Positions 24,544-34,979 of a stretch of DNA of 64,000 bases are shown piece by piece. A model generated the notes under the pieces. It was not told the origin of the DNA and made no database searches. It worked only from the letters and a program-made list of their open reading frames with translations. Both the position numbers and the translations under genes were made by a program. The stretch is taken from assembly GCA_038025085.1 (NCBI GenBank), contig CM076148.1:30796501-30860500 (forward strand). The letters run 5' to 3'. Numbering within the stretch: position 1 is the first letter of the stretch; every line of letters begins with the position of its first letter. The stretch comes from Tetragonia tetragonoides. Lineage: Eukaryota > Streptophyta > Magnoliopsida > Caryophyllales > Aizoaceae.

Positions 24544-25901
24544 ATGGCAAAACAAAGTGGTAAGAGGACCCAGAATCAACATGGTAGGAGGCCTTTAACT
24601 CGTGCTGGTAAAAAAGCAAAGACAGCTGTAACTGCTACCCAGGAAGAAGGTACTGCTTGTGTTGTGACATTCAAAGATGAAACGTACCGTAATCTGTATT
24701 TAAAGAGGTTTGCAGGTAGAGATATTTGCTATGGTAGACATGTTAACTTTGATTCATTTGTTGAGAATGGATTGGAATTTGTTCATAAATGGTTTGAAGC
24801 TCAAGGGTGGGTTACATTGATGGAATCTGTGAAAAATATTTATCCTAACTTAGTAAGACAATTTTACACTCATTTGGACACAAGCAATGCCAATGTTAAT
24901 GAATGTGTTATTAGAAGTTGGGTACAAGGTAAGGAGATTAGTTTGACTGACCACCAATTAGGTGAGATTTTAAATATTCCTTCTAAGGGGATATATTATT
25001 TTCCTGGAAAAAAATGGAGTAGACATGAAAGTTTTGATAACGATGAGTGCATTAGGGTATTGTTGAGTGATAATATTGTGTATGGAAGGGATGTTAAGTC
25101 TGGAATGGATGAGTTGGACTATGATGTGAGATTGTTGCAACTCATTCTTAGTAAAACATACATTGCTAGGGATGGGAATATGAATTCATTGACATTTCTT
25201 GATGTGTTTGTGATGTACTTTGTCCTGAAAAATATGAAATTGAACATGCCTCGAATAATGATAAAATACATGTTGAATGCCCAAGTTCAAGATAAGGTGA
25301 ATCTCCCTTATGGCATGTGGTTGACTTACATATTTCAGCACTTTGGTGTTGATTTTTCAAAGGAGCCTGTGGTTTGTGTTGAAAAAAATGTGGGGCAATC
25401 TGGTACAGTTATTGATATTCGAACCCTCACTAAGGACATGAAGTATTACCAGAATGATCTTGGTGAATGGGTTAAGGACAAAAGCGGTTCGGTTAGTGGG
25501 GTGTTACCCAATAAGAATGTACGAGGTGGGGAAGACACCTTTCAAAGTGATCCCCGTGCTAGACAGCCAGTTAATGATACAAATCTATTATTGAACAAAT
25601 GTATTGTGAAGCTTGAATTGGTAGAAGAGATATTGAAGCATGCGTTCCCTGATAAATTTGACAATAATGCTATGAAAAATTTGAATGATAAGGAAACTGA
25701 GAGAGCTTGTCGTGCTCTTGGAATTGCAGCTGATCCTGCCCCATCTGAATCAGCCTCATGTAAGTAATATATGTTATTCATTGAATTTGACTACAACTAG
25801 CAGTGTATAAAGAAACTGATGTATTTACAATTTTATATTATGCAGCTACGAAAGATTCAAAGACAGATGATGAAGAGCAGAATTCTAATGCATCTAGCTG
25901 A
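24544..25901 (+). CDS. Transposase_32-type (putative plant transposon) protein, 2 coding exons
   Basis: Exon 24544-25759 joins exon 25846-25901 through a GTAAGT...TGCAG intron. The join keeps frame and gives 423 residues with a Ser/Asp/Glu-rich tail. A 5' UTR intron probably ends at 24531 (tatattcag), which favours ATG 24544 over the ATG at 24508, because the latter lies in the intron. Residues 1-27 are basic (RRPLTRAGKKAK), possibly a nuclear signal. Residues ~55-150 carry FEAQGW (84-89), NIYPNLVRQFY (98-108) and VQGKEISLT (127-135). This is the pattern of the plant Transposase_32 domain (putative plant transposon protein), a family of unknown biochemical role. It is not a DDE transposase and no catalytic motif is visible. 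The frame is intact. It is the first gene inside the inverted-repeat island. Confidence 0.75.
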
Positions 25902-26344
25902 AGGAATGCAAAGTAGGTGTGAAATGGAGTTGGTTTGTTGGGGATGTCAATATTGTAATACTTTAGGATATTTATTTTGTTTCAAATGTATGGTTTGTGA
26001 GATTGGTTTGGACGAAAGTTGTGTTTAGCTGTAACTATTTTGGTGACTCATCTATTCCTGTGTTTGTCATGGAAATGTTTTTGCTAAGGAAAATGAATAT
26101 GTATTTGAAAGATGATTTGTTACTGTGTTTATCATGGATATGTTCTTGCTGTTGATAATCAATATAAAATCATGTTTTGGCATGAACCATTTTTTAGATT
26201 AGGAAAACATACTTAAAATAGAAAAAAATAATTTATGAAATATGATGTATTACTGTATGAAAGATGATCTATTACATACCATACTAAATCATGAATTTGT
26301 CACCCAAAAATACATTGTAATTTTCAAAAAATAGTAAATTCCAA

Positions 26345-27190
26345 ATAAGAAGAACTAGGATCCGGTGCGACGAAATACAATTGTAATTCATAATATTTAT
26401 ACAAGACCCGTGGATCCAATTCTCGGTTAGTGCAAATGTGCAATATCATACCCGGTTGGTTGAACGTAAAATTTAGATAAATTATAATATGGTGCAACCA
26501 AATCCAATCCCAATATCAAAAGAACATGTGCATCCAATTCTAATTTCATGTATTGAAATACCCTACCCGGTGGTTCCAATTCCAATTATAATGAATTAGA
26601 ATCCGGTGCAATGAAATCCGATCCCAATTCATAAGATTTAAGAACCTGTGGATCCAATTGCAATTTAGGGTAGTGAAATACCGTACTCGTTGAATTCAAT
26701 TCCAATAATAAAAAATTAGATACCGATTCAACTGAATCCAATTCCAATTCATAGGATTTAAGAACCCGTGAATCCAAATGCAATTTCAGGTTGTGAAACA
26801 CCGTACCCTGTTGTTCCAATTCCAATTATAATGAATTAGGACCCGGTGCAATTAAATCCAATCACAAATAATAAGATTTAAGAAGTCGTGGATCCAATTT
26901 CAATTGTAAAGTATTATAATCCGGTGCAACTAAATTCAATCACAAACAATAAGATTTAAGAAGCCGTGGATCCAATTTCAAATCCAATTCAATCCAATTC
27001 CAATTGTAAAGAATTATAATCCGGTGCAACTAAATCAAATTCCAATTCCAAATTTGGGTAGTGAAATACCGATACCGTACCCAGCAGTTCCAATTCCAAT
27101 TTTAAAGAAACAGATTCCGGTGCAACTAAAGCCAATCCCAATTAATAAGATTTCCTCCCCTTTGGATCCATTTTCAATTCATAATACTTT
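26345..27190. repeat. Minisatellite array, ~90-120-bp unit, ~8 copies
   Basis: The word ccggtgcaa and close variants recur near 26361, 26490, 26605, 26720, 26843, 26930, 27020 and 27117. Each is followed by aaatccaatccaattcc-like sequence, gattta-agaa and gtggatccaatt. The unit shortens from ~120 to ~90 bp towards the right. The minus-strand frame at 26586-26825 is translated repeat. Confidence 0.8.
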
Positions 27191-27199
27191 AGATTAATG

Positions 27200-27920
27200 T
27201 TTTCAAGGTCTCTACTGCACTATTTTGCCCTAAAATTTTTTATTTGGAATGGATATATAAATTAACTAGAAAATTATTTTATCCACCACTAATATTCATA
27301 ATGTATATAGCAATAGTAGTAAATATCATTGAAACTTTGTACATTGTAAATCCTTAAATTGCATTTTCACTCAAAATATCAAAAAGACATATTAAATTTC
27401 CCTTATATTTTAATTTTTTGTTTGGTACTAACTTTGAAAGTTTTGATGTGAATTTTGGGTTATGTTTACTATACTAACCTTGGCAGTTTTGATGTTTGTA
27501 CTTTTAAAAATCGTCTAAAGGTTTATATTTTTTGAAGTTTTTAAATTTGGAATTGGCTAAAGGTTTATATTTTGAAGTTTTTAAATTTGAAATTGGCCAA
27601 AGGTTTAAAATTTGCTCCTGAAATTGACATGTTTTTAAATTTAAAATTGGCTCCTAAACTTCAAAATTTTGATATTCTTTTTTAAATTTGAATTCCAGGT
27701 TACGAATTTGATATAGCGGGACTATTTAGGTAATTGAGTTTGTTTCCTTAACTGACTCCTATTAGATGTGGAAAAAATAATTAATTTTGAGATATCGAAT
27801 ATTATCTTTGCTTGAATTTAGGGAAAATATGTTACATTCCTTATTAGGGTCATATAGTTAACAAATCGTGTAAATTTCAAATTCAAATAATATTTTCTCG
27901 TTTTCCATAACCCTAAATCA
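27200..27920. other. Intergenic, upstream of the chimeric gene
   Basis: AT-rich. Short direct repeats of ggtttatattttgaagttttt lie at ~27520-27600. No ORF. Confidence 0.4.
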
Positions 27921-27926
27921 GTTTAG

Positions 27927-27934
27927 TATATAAA
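27927..27934 (+). promoter_or_regulatory. TATA box of the 28014 gene
   Basis: tatataaa lies 80 bp before the ATG at 28014. The leader in between is C/A-rich and free of ATG, and the start context gccATGGct is favourable. Confidence 0.6.
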
Positions 27935-28013
27935 GATTGAAGGCAGTTCTTATACGTATTCCACAATTTCCCATAACCCTATTAAACATAAACCACATCT
28001 TCCACGATTTGCC

Positions 28014-29198
28014 ATGGCTTCGTATACGTATTCATCTACGTTGTCATGGCCACAACCTGATGAAGACGTTGACACTGTTCAAACTCTAGTTTTAGGATTC
28101 CCACCAAGGAATATTACGTCCTATATGATGCACAATTCTAATTGCAGGGATCCCGTCATTATCACATATACTAAGCCTGCCCCTATCTCTACACCAGAGT
28201 TTAATGTCAATGACACAATATTTTATACATATGGCAGAAATCGTTTTTGTGTTAGGGAGTTAATTCTATATCCAGAGGATATACCAGAACCTCTACGAAC
28301 CTTGCAAGTTTCGGGGGGAGAATATAACGTGCCAGCCTATATCCCCCACCTTTCTGATTTAGAGAGGAAAGATTTTCCAGATGTCTGTATCAACTACTTT
28401 GTGTGCAAGATGGAGTATGACGGAAGACATGGTTACGACGAAGTGGTTCCTGATGGTCTAATCAACTACCTTGATCCTCCAGTCATCATTGATGCTATAT
28501 TCATGAGGGATCCAGTGTTTTTGGGAGATCAACCTATTCGTATTATTATGAGGAGTAATACAAATGGGTTGCAGCTAATCCGTACTGCAACACCATTGAC
28601 TCAGATTAGAATATATGCATCATGGAGGAGGAATCCCACTGGAAAGGGTAGAACTGCGGCCGTGGAATTGGAGAGTTCAGATAGATACTTGTATTACCGC
28701 CAGGAACGTAGTGTTATTGACATGGAAAACTTTATATCGAGTACGAAAATTGTGAACGTGAGTTCAATCCCTAAGGCCACAAACCTTGTGGTTTGGAACT
28801 GCAGGGGTATCACAAGAAGATCATTTTTTGCAAATCTTCAACACATCATTAAGATTGGTAAGCCTTCTGTTTTAATCCTTCTTGAGACAAGGTCCAGCGG
28901 AAAGAGCACATATGATGTGTTGAGCACTTTTCGAAATAGGTTTGATAGATACCACAATACCGAACCTCTAGGATTAACTGGAGGAATAATAATTTTATGG
29001 AATTCACGCAATGTGAACTTCCATGCTAGGGAGAATTTCCAAGGTTACAATGTTCATGGAGATCTTCAGGTGAAGTCATATTTTAAGCAAATTTCAAAAG
29101 TATCATTTCAGGTTGTGACCAACATTGTGTTAAGTTATAACTAAATGTTCGTTTTTATTTTGCAGACACCTTTAGGAAGCAAGGATGAGGATTCATGA
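28014..29198 (+). CDS. Chimeric protein: unknown N-terminal domain fused to a partial LINE endonuclease domain
   Basis: Exon 28014-29069 ends at CAG|GTGAAG and exon 29166-29198 starts after TTTTGCAG; both are phase 0, giving 362 residues. A second possible donor is at 29110. Residues 1-245 match no family I recognise; they include PPRNITSYMM, RELILYPEDIPEPLRTLQV and DPPVIIDAIFMRDPVF. From ~257 the sequence changes to the start of the exonuclease-endonuclease-phosphatase fold of plant LINE ORF2: VVWNCRGI (259-266), LLETR (289-293) and GLTGGIIILWNS (320-331). Only about the first 95 of ~230 residues are present, so the later catalytic His/Asp motifs are missing and nuclease activity is unlikely. 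The frame is open and has a good promoter, so it may be a transcribed gene created by exonisation of a LINE fragment. Function unknown. Confidence 0.65.
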
Positions 29199-29505
29199 AA
29201 TCATGACTTAGGAGATGCTTTTTGATATATTGTCGACAATTTAGTTGATTGTTTTTAATATTTTACTAAGAAATATTGTTTTATTTTAGAGGATTTCCTT
29301 ACTTATCAGTTTTATTTTATTGGTCTTGTAACTTGTACGGATATAGGGCCCATCATTATTTCAATATATATCAGGTTTGGTGTTATTATAAAATGTGAAC
29401 CCAAATATTTGAGTAATGTTGGACTAGACTGTAAATGGGCTTTTCGTGAAGTTGGTTAAATGACCCAAAAAGGGTGTCGTTCCAAGCGTCCCTCCAATTT
29501 CCTCT

Positions 29506-29513
29506 TATAAATA
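29506..29513 (+). promoter_or_regulatory. TATA box of the first short F-box-like gene
   Basis: tataaata is followed ~75 bp later by a cttctc repeat leader. A donor (AAG|GTATGT) at 29681 starts a probable 5' UTR intron ending at 30652, six bases before the ATG. Confidence 0.55.
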
Positions 29514-30658
29514 ACATTGCCCTAACCGCTTTTAAATGCAACGCAGTAAAAGCCAAAAAACAAAGAACATATAACCCTTTTAACTTTCCCTTCTCCTTCT
29601 CCTTCTCCTTCTCCTTCTCTTTCTCATTCTTCTCCTCCTAATCCAATTGTTTCTCTCCATCAACACCGACTTAAAAGAAGGTATGTCTCATCTTCCTCGT
29701 TCATAAATTTAAATCGACCAATATTGTTTTTGAATTTGGAATGTGTTGCATGTCTAAGGTTTAGTGATGACAAATCTAAATGTTGGCCCCCTCACTTATT
29801 GTACTAATTTGTATGGTGAAAACAATGATCCGTGCTCTGTTCTTGTGATTTTGATGTGTTCTGTTATAGCCCTGTGTTGATTTGATGATTGTTAATTTGT
29901 GTTATAAATTAATAAAAAGTTGTGCTAAGTTTGTCTAAATCTTGAGTTTTATGTGTATATTACTTTGCATGCCAGTTTTTTGGCTTTCTTTTTATCAAAA
30001 GAAATTAATGATTTTTTTCGCACAACGAATTTTGGTTGTACTTTTTGGCTGGTTGATTAGATGAATTTTTGGTTGTACTTTTTGGATAGTTGTATTAAAA
30101 TAATTGTATTGTTTTGACTTGCAATTTTTGGTTGTACTTTATGGATTGTTGTATCAAAATAATTTATTGTTTTGAATTGCAATTTTTGGTTGTATCGTCT
30201 GAGTTTATCATGGCACTTGTTTCTTTGATTCACTTGTTAATTTTTGGGTTTTAATGCTCCGCAGTTGGTTTGCATGTCCATTAAAAAATCAAATTTAGGT
30301 TTTATGTTTTATTCCCAATCGAATTGTACTTTGTTTTGGTTGTAGGAAGGAAGGATTTAAGAATTTTAAAATGGATGTATGAGATTCATTTCGTTCTGTG
30401 AATTAGTAAAATTAGATTATTTAATTCTGTATGTAGTAGTCATTTAATTTAGACAACTTCACAAATGGAATTTACATAGGTGTATGAAGTGTACTTAAAG
30501 AGTTAAGTAGGGAATATTAATAGTCGCCACCAAACATATAGACAGTTATCACTATTGTCCTAAATTGAATTTAGAAATATCAAGTGATTCTGGGTGTATG
30601 TTTTTGATGTTGACATGTCAATTTGAGATGTGCGCTTTTCATTTCTCAATAGGTTAGG

Positions 30659-30970
30659 ATGGAAGGTTCATGCCCCATAATCAACATCGTTGGGATGGAT
30701 GATGTGTTGGTTGAACACATCATTCCAAAGCTACCAAAATGTGGCAAGAGGAGTTTTGCTCAGGCGTCATCACAATGCAACACCATTGTTAAGGAGGCAG
30801 AAAAATTGAGAAGGGTTAAACGTCGATATGAGTACTCTTGAGCAAAATGGAATAATTTCATAATTGAAGATATTATTGCTCATAAAGCACTCTGGGTTCG
30901 CAAGTACAAAGGCTATGTTGGTGAGGGACTTCTTGTCGACGCTAAGCCATATTGGAGTTCAAACTGGTAG
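30659..30970 (+). pseudogene. Short F-box-like gene, copy 1, interrupted by TGA
   Basis: A 104-codon frame with one internal stop (TGA at 30839-30841) and a terminal TAG at 30968-30970. N-terminal part: GMDDVLVEHIIPKLPKCGKR, an F-box-like helix pair. After the stop the same frame continues with WNNFIIEDIIAHKALWVRKY and ends PYWSSNW. Copy 2 (31847) matches on both sides of the stop, so the downstream half was coding. As it stands only a 60-residue product is made unless the stop is bypassed. A ~970-bp 5' UTR intron (29681-30652) precedes it. Members of this kind may act as substrate adaptors, but the F-box match is weak and the role is inference. Confidence 0.6.
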
Positions 30971-30999
30971 AAAATTAGAGGAGAGGTGGATGGGGTAGT

Positions 31000-31560
31000 A
31001 GTAGTTGTTTCCCTTTGCATAGACAATCTCAGTTGTAGTTATTTTGTTTGAATGGGTTTTGAATGACAATGGCTGTAACTATTAATATATATTGCTATAA
31101 CTGATAAGTACTACAACTATTACATGTATGTTTTTTGTGTGTCATTTAAATGCAATGGGGCTTTTGAGTGTTTGTTATTTTGGTGATAATTGTATGAAAT
31201 ATCATTTTTGCAATTGGGCTTTTGACTATATAGGTTCTGTGTGTTATTATGGTGTATGAAATAGCGTATTTGCAATTGGCCTTTTTACTATACTGTTTGT
31301 GTGTTAAATTGTGGTATGAAAAATGGGCTTTTGACTATTAAGTTTTTATGTATGAAAATTCGCTGTCAATCCCTATAAGTCTGAAAATTGAGCTTCCAAA
31401 GATAAAAGATATTGATATCTCTTAAAAGTAGATCATATGTCACATATTTGTAATATTGTACTAAAACAAGCAAATGAAATTATTTTATATTCCTCTTAAC
31501 AAAAATAAAAAATCCGCTATTGTTAGGGATGACCAAGTTAGGGTTTAGTAGTAACCCCCT
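31000..31560. other. Intergenic between copies 1 and 2
   Basis: 3' flank of copy 1 with repeated gtgtgttatt/tggtgtatgaaa phrases (31180-31330). No gene. Confidence 0.4.
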
Positions 31561-31576
31561 CCCCTTCCCAAGTCTT

Positions 31577-31583
31577 TATAAAA
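31577..31583 (+). promoter_or_regulatory. TATA box of the second short F-box-like gene
   Basis: tataaaa, then a CT-rich leader, a donor gtatgt near 31667 and an acceptor at 31845, one base before the ATG. The organisation is the same as in copy 1. Confidence 0.55.
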
Positions 31584-31846
31584 GCTCCGTACTCTCCTCA
31601 TTTCCAATATAAAATCACAATTTACCCCTCCTGCTCCTCCTCCTCTCCAATTGAATTCAATCTCACGTATGTCATATTACTTGAATTCAATCTCTTCCAT
31701 TTTATGTCATATAACTTGAATTTTCTATTCTGAGTTCATATGTCAATTATTACCTTTAATCCATTTGTATGTGTCTTGCTTGAAACATAATATTATTAAA
31801 TATGAGTAGATTTCATTTATTCAGGATGATATTTCTCTAGTGCAGG

Positions 31847-32167
31847 ATGGAAGGGTCAAGCGACGTGTTCAACTTGCCTGGAATGCAGGATGTTTTGGTG
31901 GAGCACATAGTTCCGAAGCTCCCTGGATCTGGAAGGTGTAGTTTCGCTTAGGCTTCTAAACAATGCAACGCGCTGGTACACGAGGCTGAGAAGCTATTAC
32001 GTTTAAAGCGTACGGTTGAGCACAATCAAAGAGAATGGCGTAATTTCCTTGTCGAGGATATAATAGATCATGATTCACTATGGCTCCGCATGCACGACCG
32101 TCATGTTGGTGAGGAACATCTTATCAACGCTTTGCCTTACTGGTTGACGTCATGGAATTCCTGGTAG
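31847..32167 (+). pseudogene. Short F-box-like gene, copy 2, interrupted by TAG
   Basis: A 107-codon frame with an internal TAG at 31949-31951 (codon 35), where copy 1 has CAG, so this looks like a simple C-to-T nonsense change. N-terminus MEGSSDVFNLPGMQDVLVEH parallels copy 1. After the stop it continues WRNFLVEDIIDHDSLWLR and ends PYWLTSWNSW. The 5' UTR intron is about 180 bp against 970 bp in copy 1. Intact apart from the one stop, so inactivation is recent or readthrough is tolerated. Confidence 0.6.
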
Positions 32168-32818
32168 TGATAATGAGAGGAAGACAATGTAGTATTGTTA
32201 GTGGGAATTGTCAACTGTAGTACTTTGGTTACAACTATTGTCTAATTTAGTCAGGACGGATAAAACCCATTTATGGAACTTTTTGAAATTCCAAGTGGTT
32301 CATGCTCTATTATCAGTTGTACTTTCACTGAAAATGGATTTTATTATTGCAAACCAAATTAGGGATATTAGTTTGTTTCTCAAGAGTTAATAATTGGGGT
32401 CATTTCAAAATTGTAATATTCGTTTAAGACTCTAATTTAATTTACACAATTTACAATATTATTGTTCACAATTCCCAAAGTTAAATTTCAAACGGCGTTA
32501 TTGTTTCGGTTAAATTTAAAAATAAAATAACTCTGGAAATGGAAATTTTCGTTAAAACTCAAAAAAACGAAGACAGAAAAATAATAACAATTTAAAGAGA
32601 GTTAGGGTTTTGACAAAGTTCAGCATCATTTCTCAAAAATCCCCATCTACACAATATCAAATTTAAGTCGTCATGTATAAGGAGTCAATCATATAAGTTT
32701 TCACCTTATTTCTTATTGAAAGTATTTTCATATTTCGATTGATAGGGTTTTATTATTGCATTCTTCTGATTTGTGTTTGTTGTTGGTTTGCTTTGGTGGT
32801 TTATTTATTTAATTTGGC

Positions 32819-33256
32819 ATGATATTAAGAATGTCCACCGCAAATCAGATACTATGTCTATGTGGAAGGGCTCCAAAATTGGTAAAATCAATGACTCGAA
32901 TGAACCGGGAACGAAGGTTTCTTGCGTGTTGTGACTACGACCATGAAACTGGAAGGAGGGGATGCAGATACTTCAGTTGGTATGACGAAGATAGCACTAC
33001 ATGGCAAAGAGATGTCATTAATAGGCTTCTTAGTGACAAAAGGACTTTGCAAGCCAATGTGATAGAACTTAGATCAGACCATACCAAGCTGTTGATTGAG
33101 AATGAAAGGGTCAGGGTGAAGGCCACGAAATTTAAGGAAGAGATTAAGGAGATCAAGAAAATAAGATCAATGGTCCACCTTGTAATGGTCATTGTTTTCT
33201 TTTTGATGGTTGGTGTGGTGATTGCAGCGAAGTACAATTACGTAAACAACTATTGA
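32819..33256 (+). CDS. GRF-type zinc-finger protein with coiled coil and C-terminal membrane anchor
   Basis: 145 residues, single exon. Residues 13-57 hold a GRF-type finger: C13-x-C15-G, RRF (32-34), C37/C38, C49 and YFSWYDED (51-58). Residues ~75-115 are charged and heptad-like (LIENERVRVKATKFKEEIKE), a probable coiled coil. Residues ~116-137 (MVHLVMVIVFFLMVGVVIAA) are a membrane segment with a short tail. This GRF-coiled coil-TM design is a common plant family of unknown role; GRF fingers in other proteins bind single-stranded nucleic acid. Met5 (32831) is an alternative start. No introns or stops interrupt it. It lies between the F-box-like copies inside the island. Confidence 0.75.
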   Translation: MILRMSTANQILCLCGRAPKLVKSMTRMNRERRFLACCDYDHETGRRGCRYFSWYDEDSTTWQRDVINRLLSDKRTLQANVIELRSDHTKLLIENERVRVKATKFKEEIKEIKKIRSMVHLVMVIVFFLMVGVVIAAKYNYVNNY

Positions 33257-33513
33257 CAGCAGTTTACAAATTTAAGTAGCCGTGACGAAAGTTTGTTTTA
33301 ACAATGATTTATTGAGTTTGGGAAATAAAGTTTTGTTTTCGTTTTTATGGGATGAAGGATAACATTTGTTTTAAATACTGTGTCTGTGATTTTACTTATA
33401 AAAGTTGTGACTGTTGATTTACTGAATGGAAAAGTAATCAAATTAAGGATGGAAGTTGAATGGTCATTAAATTCACCCAACAGATGTAACCCTTCAAAAC
33501 TCAATAACCCATC

Positions 33514-33521
33514 TATAAATA
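33514..33521 (+). promoter_or_regulatory. TATA box of the third F-box-like gene
   Basis: tataaata lies about 107 bp before the ATG at 33628, with a C/T-rich leader in between. Confidence 0.55.
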
Positions 33522-33627
33522 TGGGCACATGTACCAACTATCTCAAGTACCAATTCAGTTTATTTCATTACCATCATTTCCTTCAATTATACACCATTTT
33601 ATACACTTTCAACTTCCTCAAACATCA

Positions 33628-33993
33628 ATGGAGAGGTGTGCCAAGAAACAGAAGGTTGATGGTGACAAGTTTGTCATGCTTGACAGTATTGCCATGAATG
33701 ACATACTCATACATCATGTGTGCCCCAAACTCCACCTTTTTCGCCCAGACTGTCTTGATTTCTCTCTAGTTTGCAAGAGGTGGTATAAAATTGCAAAGGA
33801 ATCTGAAGTACGGATACAGGAAAAGCAAGGCATGGATTGGGGAGCAAGGTATGATGAGTTTATTCGCAAGGACATCCTAGAGCATGATGGAGTTTATTTC
33901 CGTCATGTGTTTGGGTATGTTGGTGAGAAACCAAATGTTATTGATCCCCATTGGGTGATCAATAGATGGTGGGATGAAGTTACCCCAGAATAA
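33628..33993 (+). CDS. Short F-box-like protein, copy 3 (intact)
   Basis: 121 residues. The start at 33628 is chosen because it follows the TATA box at 33514 by a normal distance and aligns with copies 1 and 2; an in-frame extension to 33529 would remove most of the leader. Residues ~20-55 (NDILIHHVCPKLHLFRPDCL, then LVCKRWYKIA) have the F-box pattern, including the C-[KR]-RW motif near its end. The tail (FIRKDILEHDGVYFRHVFGY, then PHWVINRWW) matches the post-stop halves of copies 1 and 2, including the aromatic end. It lacks LRR, kelch or FBA repeats. If functional it could bind SKP1 through the F-box; this is inference. It is the only family member here without a premature stop. Confidence 0.65.
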   Translation: MERCAKKQKVDGDKFVMLDSIAMNDILIHHVCPKLHLFRPDCLDFSLVCKRWYKIAKESEVRIQEKQGMDWGARYDEFIRKDILEHDGVYFRHVFGYVGEKPNVIDPHWVINRWWDEVTPE

Positions 33994-34213
33994 ATGTTAT
34001 TTACTTTTATTTTGAGAAGAAAATGTTTGGTATTCAAATATCAGTAACATTAAGTCTTTCATTTTATGTAATTCTATTTGGAATATAAAAGCAAAGTTTA
34101 GATTAGCAACGTGTCCACAGCTTTTCAATTTCGTTTTGCAATGTATAATGATAGTTGTAACTAAGATATATATTTGTGATAACCGAATTTGAGCACTTAA
34201 ACTATAGAACAAA

Positions 34214-34441
34214 GTGGACCACAAACCAATTACATTACAGACGTGTGGAATATACGTCATCAAGTACATAGAAGCCAAAGACAAAAGTTTGTGGACAGAT
34301 CCATCATATTATGAGGATATGGATACCTTCAGATTGCAGACCTTGATTCGTTATCTCCGACTGGAAAACAACAGATTGAAGGACCAGATTAAGGTAATCT
34401 CAGAAGGTCCTGAAGCAGCACCGGGAGATAACCTTGATTAG
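34214..34441 (+). pseudogene. C-terminal fragment of a Ulp1-like protease (peptidase C48)
   Basis: A 75-codon frame with QTCGIYVIKYIE at residues 9-20, the catalytic-cysteine segment of Ulp1/SENP proteases ([QD]-x-CG-[VI]-x-V-[IM]-K-Y). It then has a typical C-terminal helix region (DTFRLQTLIRYLRLENNRLK) and an acidic end. A tttacattacag acceptor (AG at 34239-34240) lies just before TCG, so this may be a last exon starting at 34241. No upstream exons with the His or Asp motifs were found on this strand, so it is a fragment. It keeps the catalytic Cys that both minus-strand copies have lost. Confidence 0.6.
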
Positions 34442-34519
34442 TTATGGTACAATGTAAACTTGACTGATGTTTATGCATGAAAACAATTTAGTTGTAAATA
34501 GTTTAGCTTATTTCAAATC

Positions 34520-34635
34520 TTTTCAATGTAGTTGCCACACACATTGCAGGGATGCATATTTATGTAAAGACAATATTTTGTTCTTTTTAGTTGTCACACA
34601 CCTTGCAGGGATACATAATTAAAGACAACTTTGAC
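34520..34635 (+). repeat. Short tandem duplication
   Basis: cacacattgcagggatgcat (34537-34556) and cacaccttgcagggatacat (~34598-34617) are followed by similar taaagacaa sequence. The unit is ~62 bp. Confidence 0.55.
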
Positions 34636-34979
34636 ATTGGCACATATAGTAAGATATATATAGGCATGAAAGCTAGGTTGAATTTTACTTATCTCTTGCA
34701 ACACATCCCCTGTAGTAAGAGATATATAGGCATGATAGATAGTGCAAATAATATTTCGTATTCACCAACTACATACGACAATGTCTTTAGATAACACTAA
34801 AGATTGGAATAGTGATAACCAAAGTAGAACCCCAAACATTTGATAAGTCAAAAACTGAACTCAAACCATCTCACAAAATACTTGTCTCTCAAACTAGAAT
34901 ATCTAAGAAAACCATAACTTAAAAAAATTAAAAATAAGATATTAATTTAAATGTAACTGCCAAACAATCTCTTCTTCTA

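Noticed and set aside
26586..26825. 79-codon minus-strand ORF with LELDS-type repeats
   Set aside because: Translated minisatellite units.
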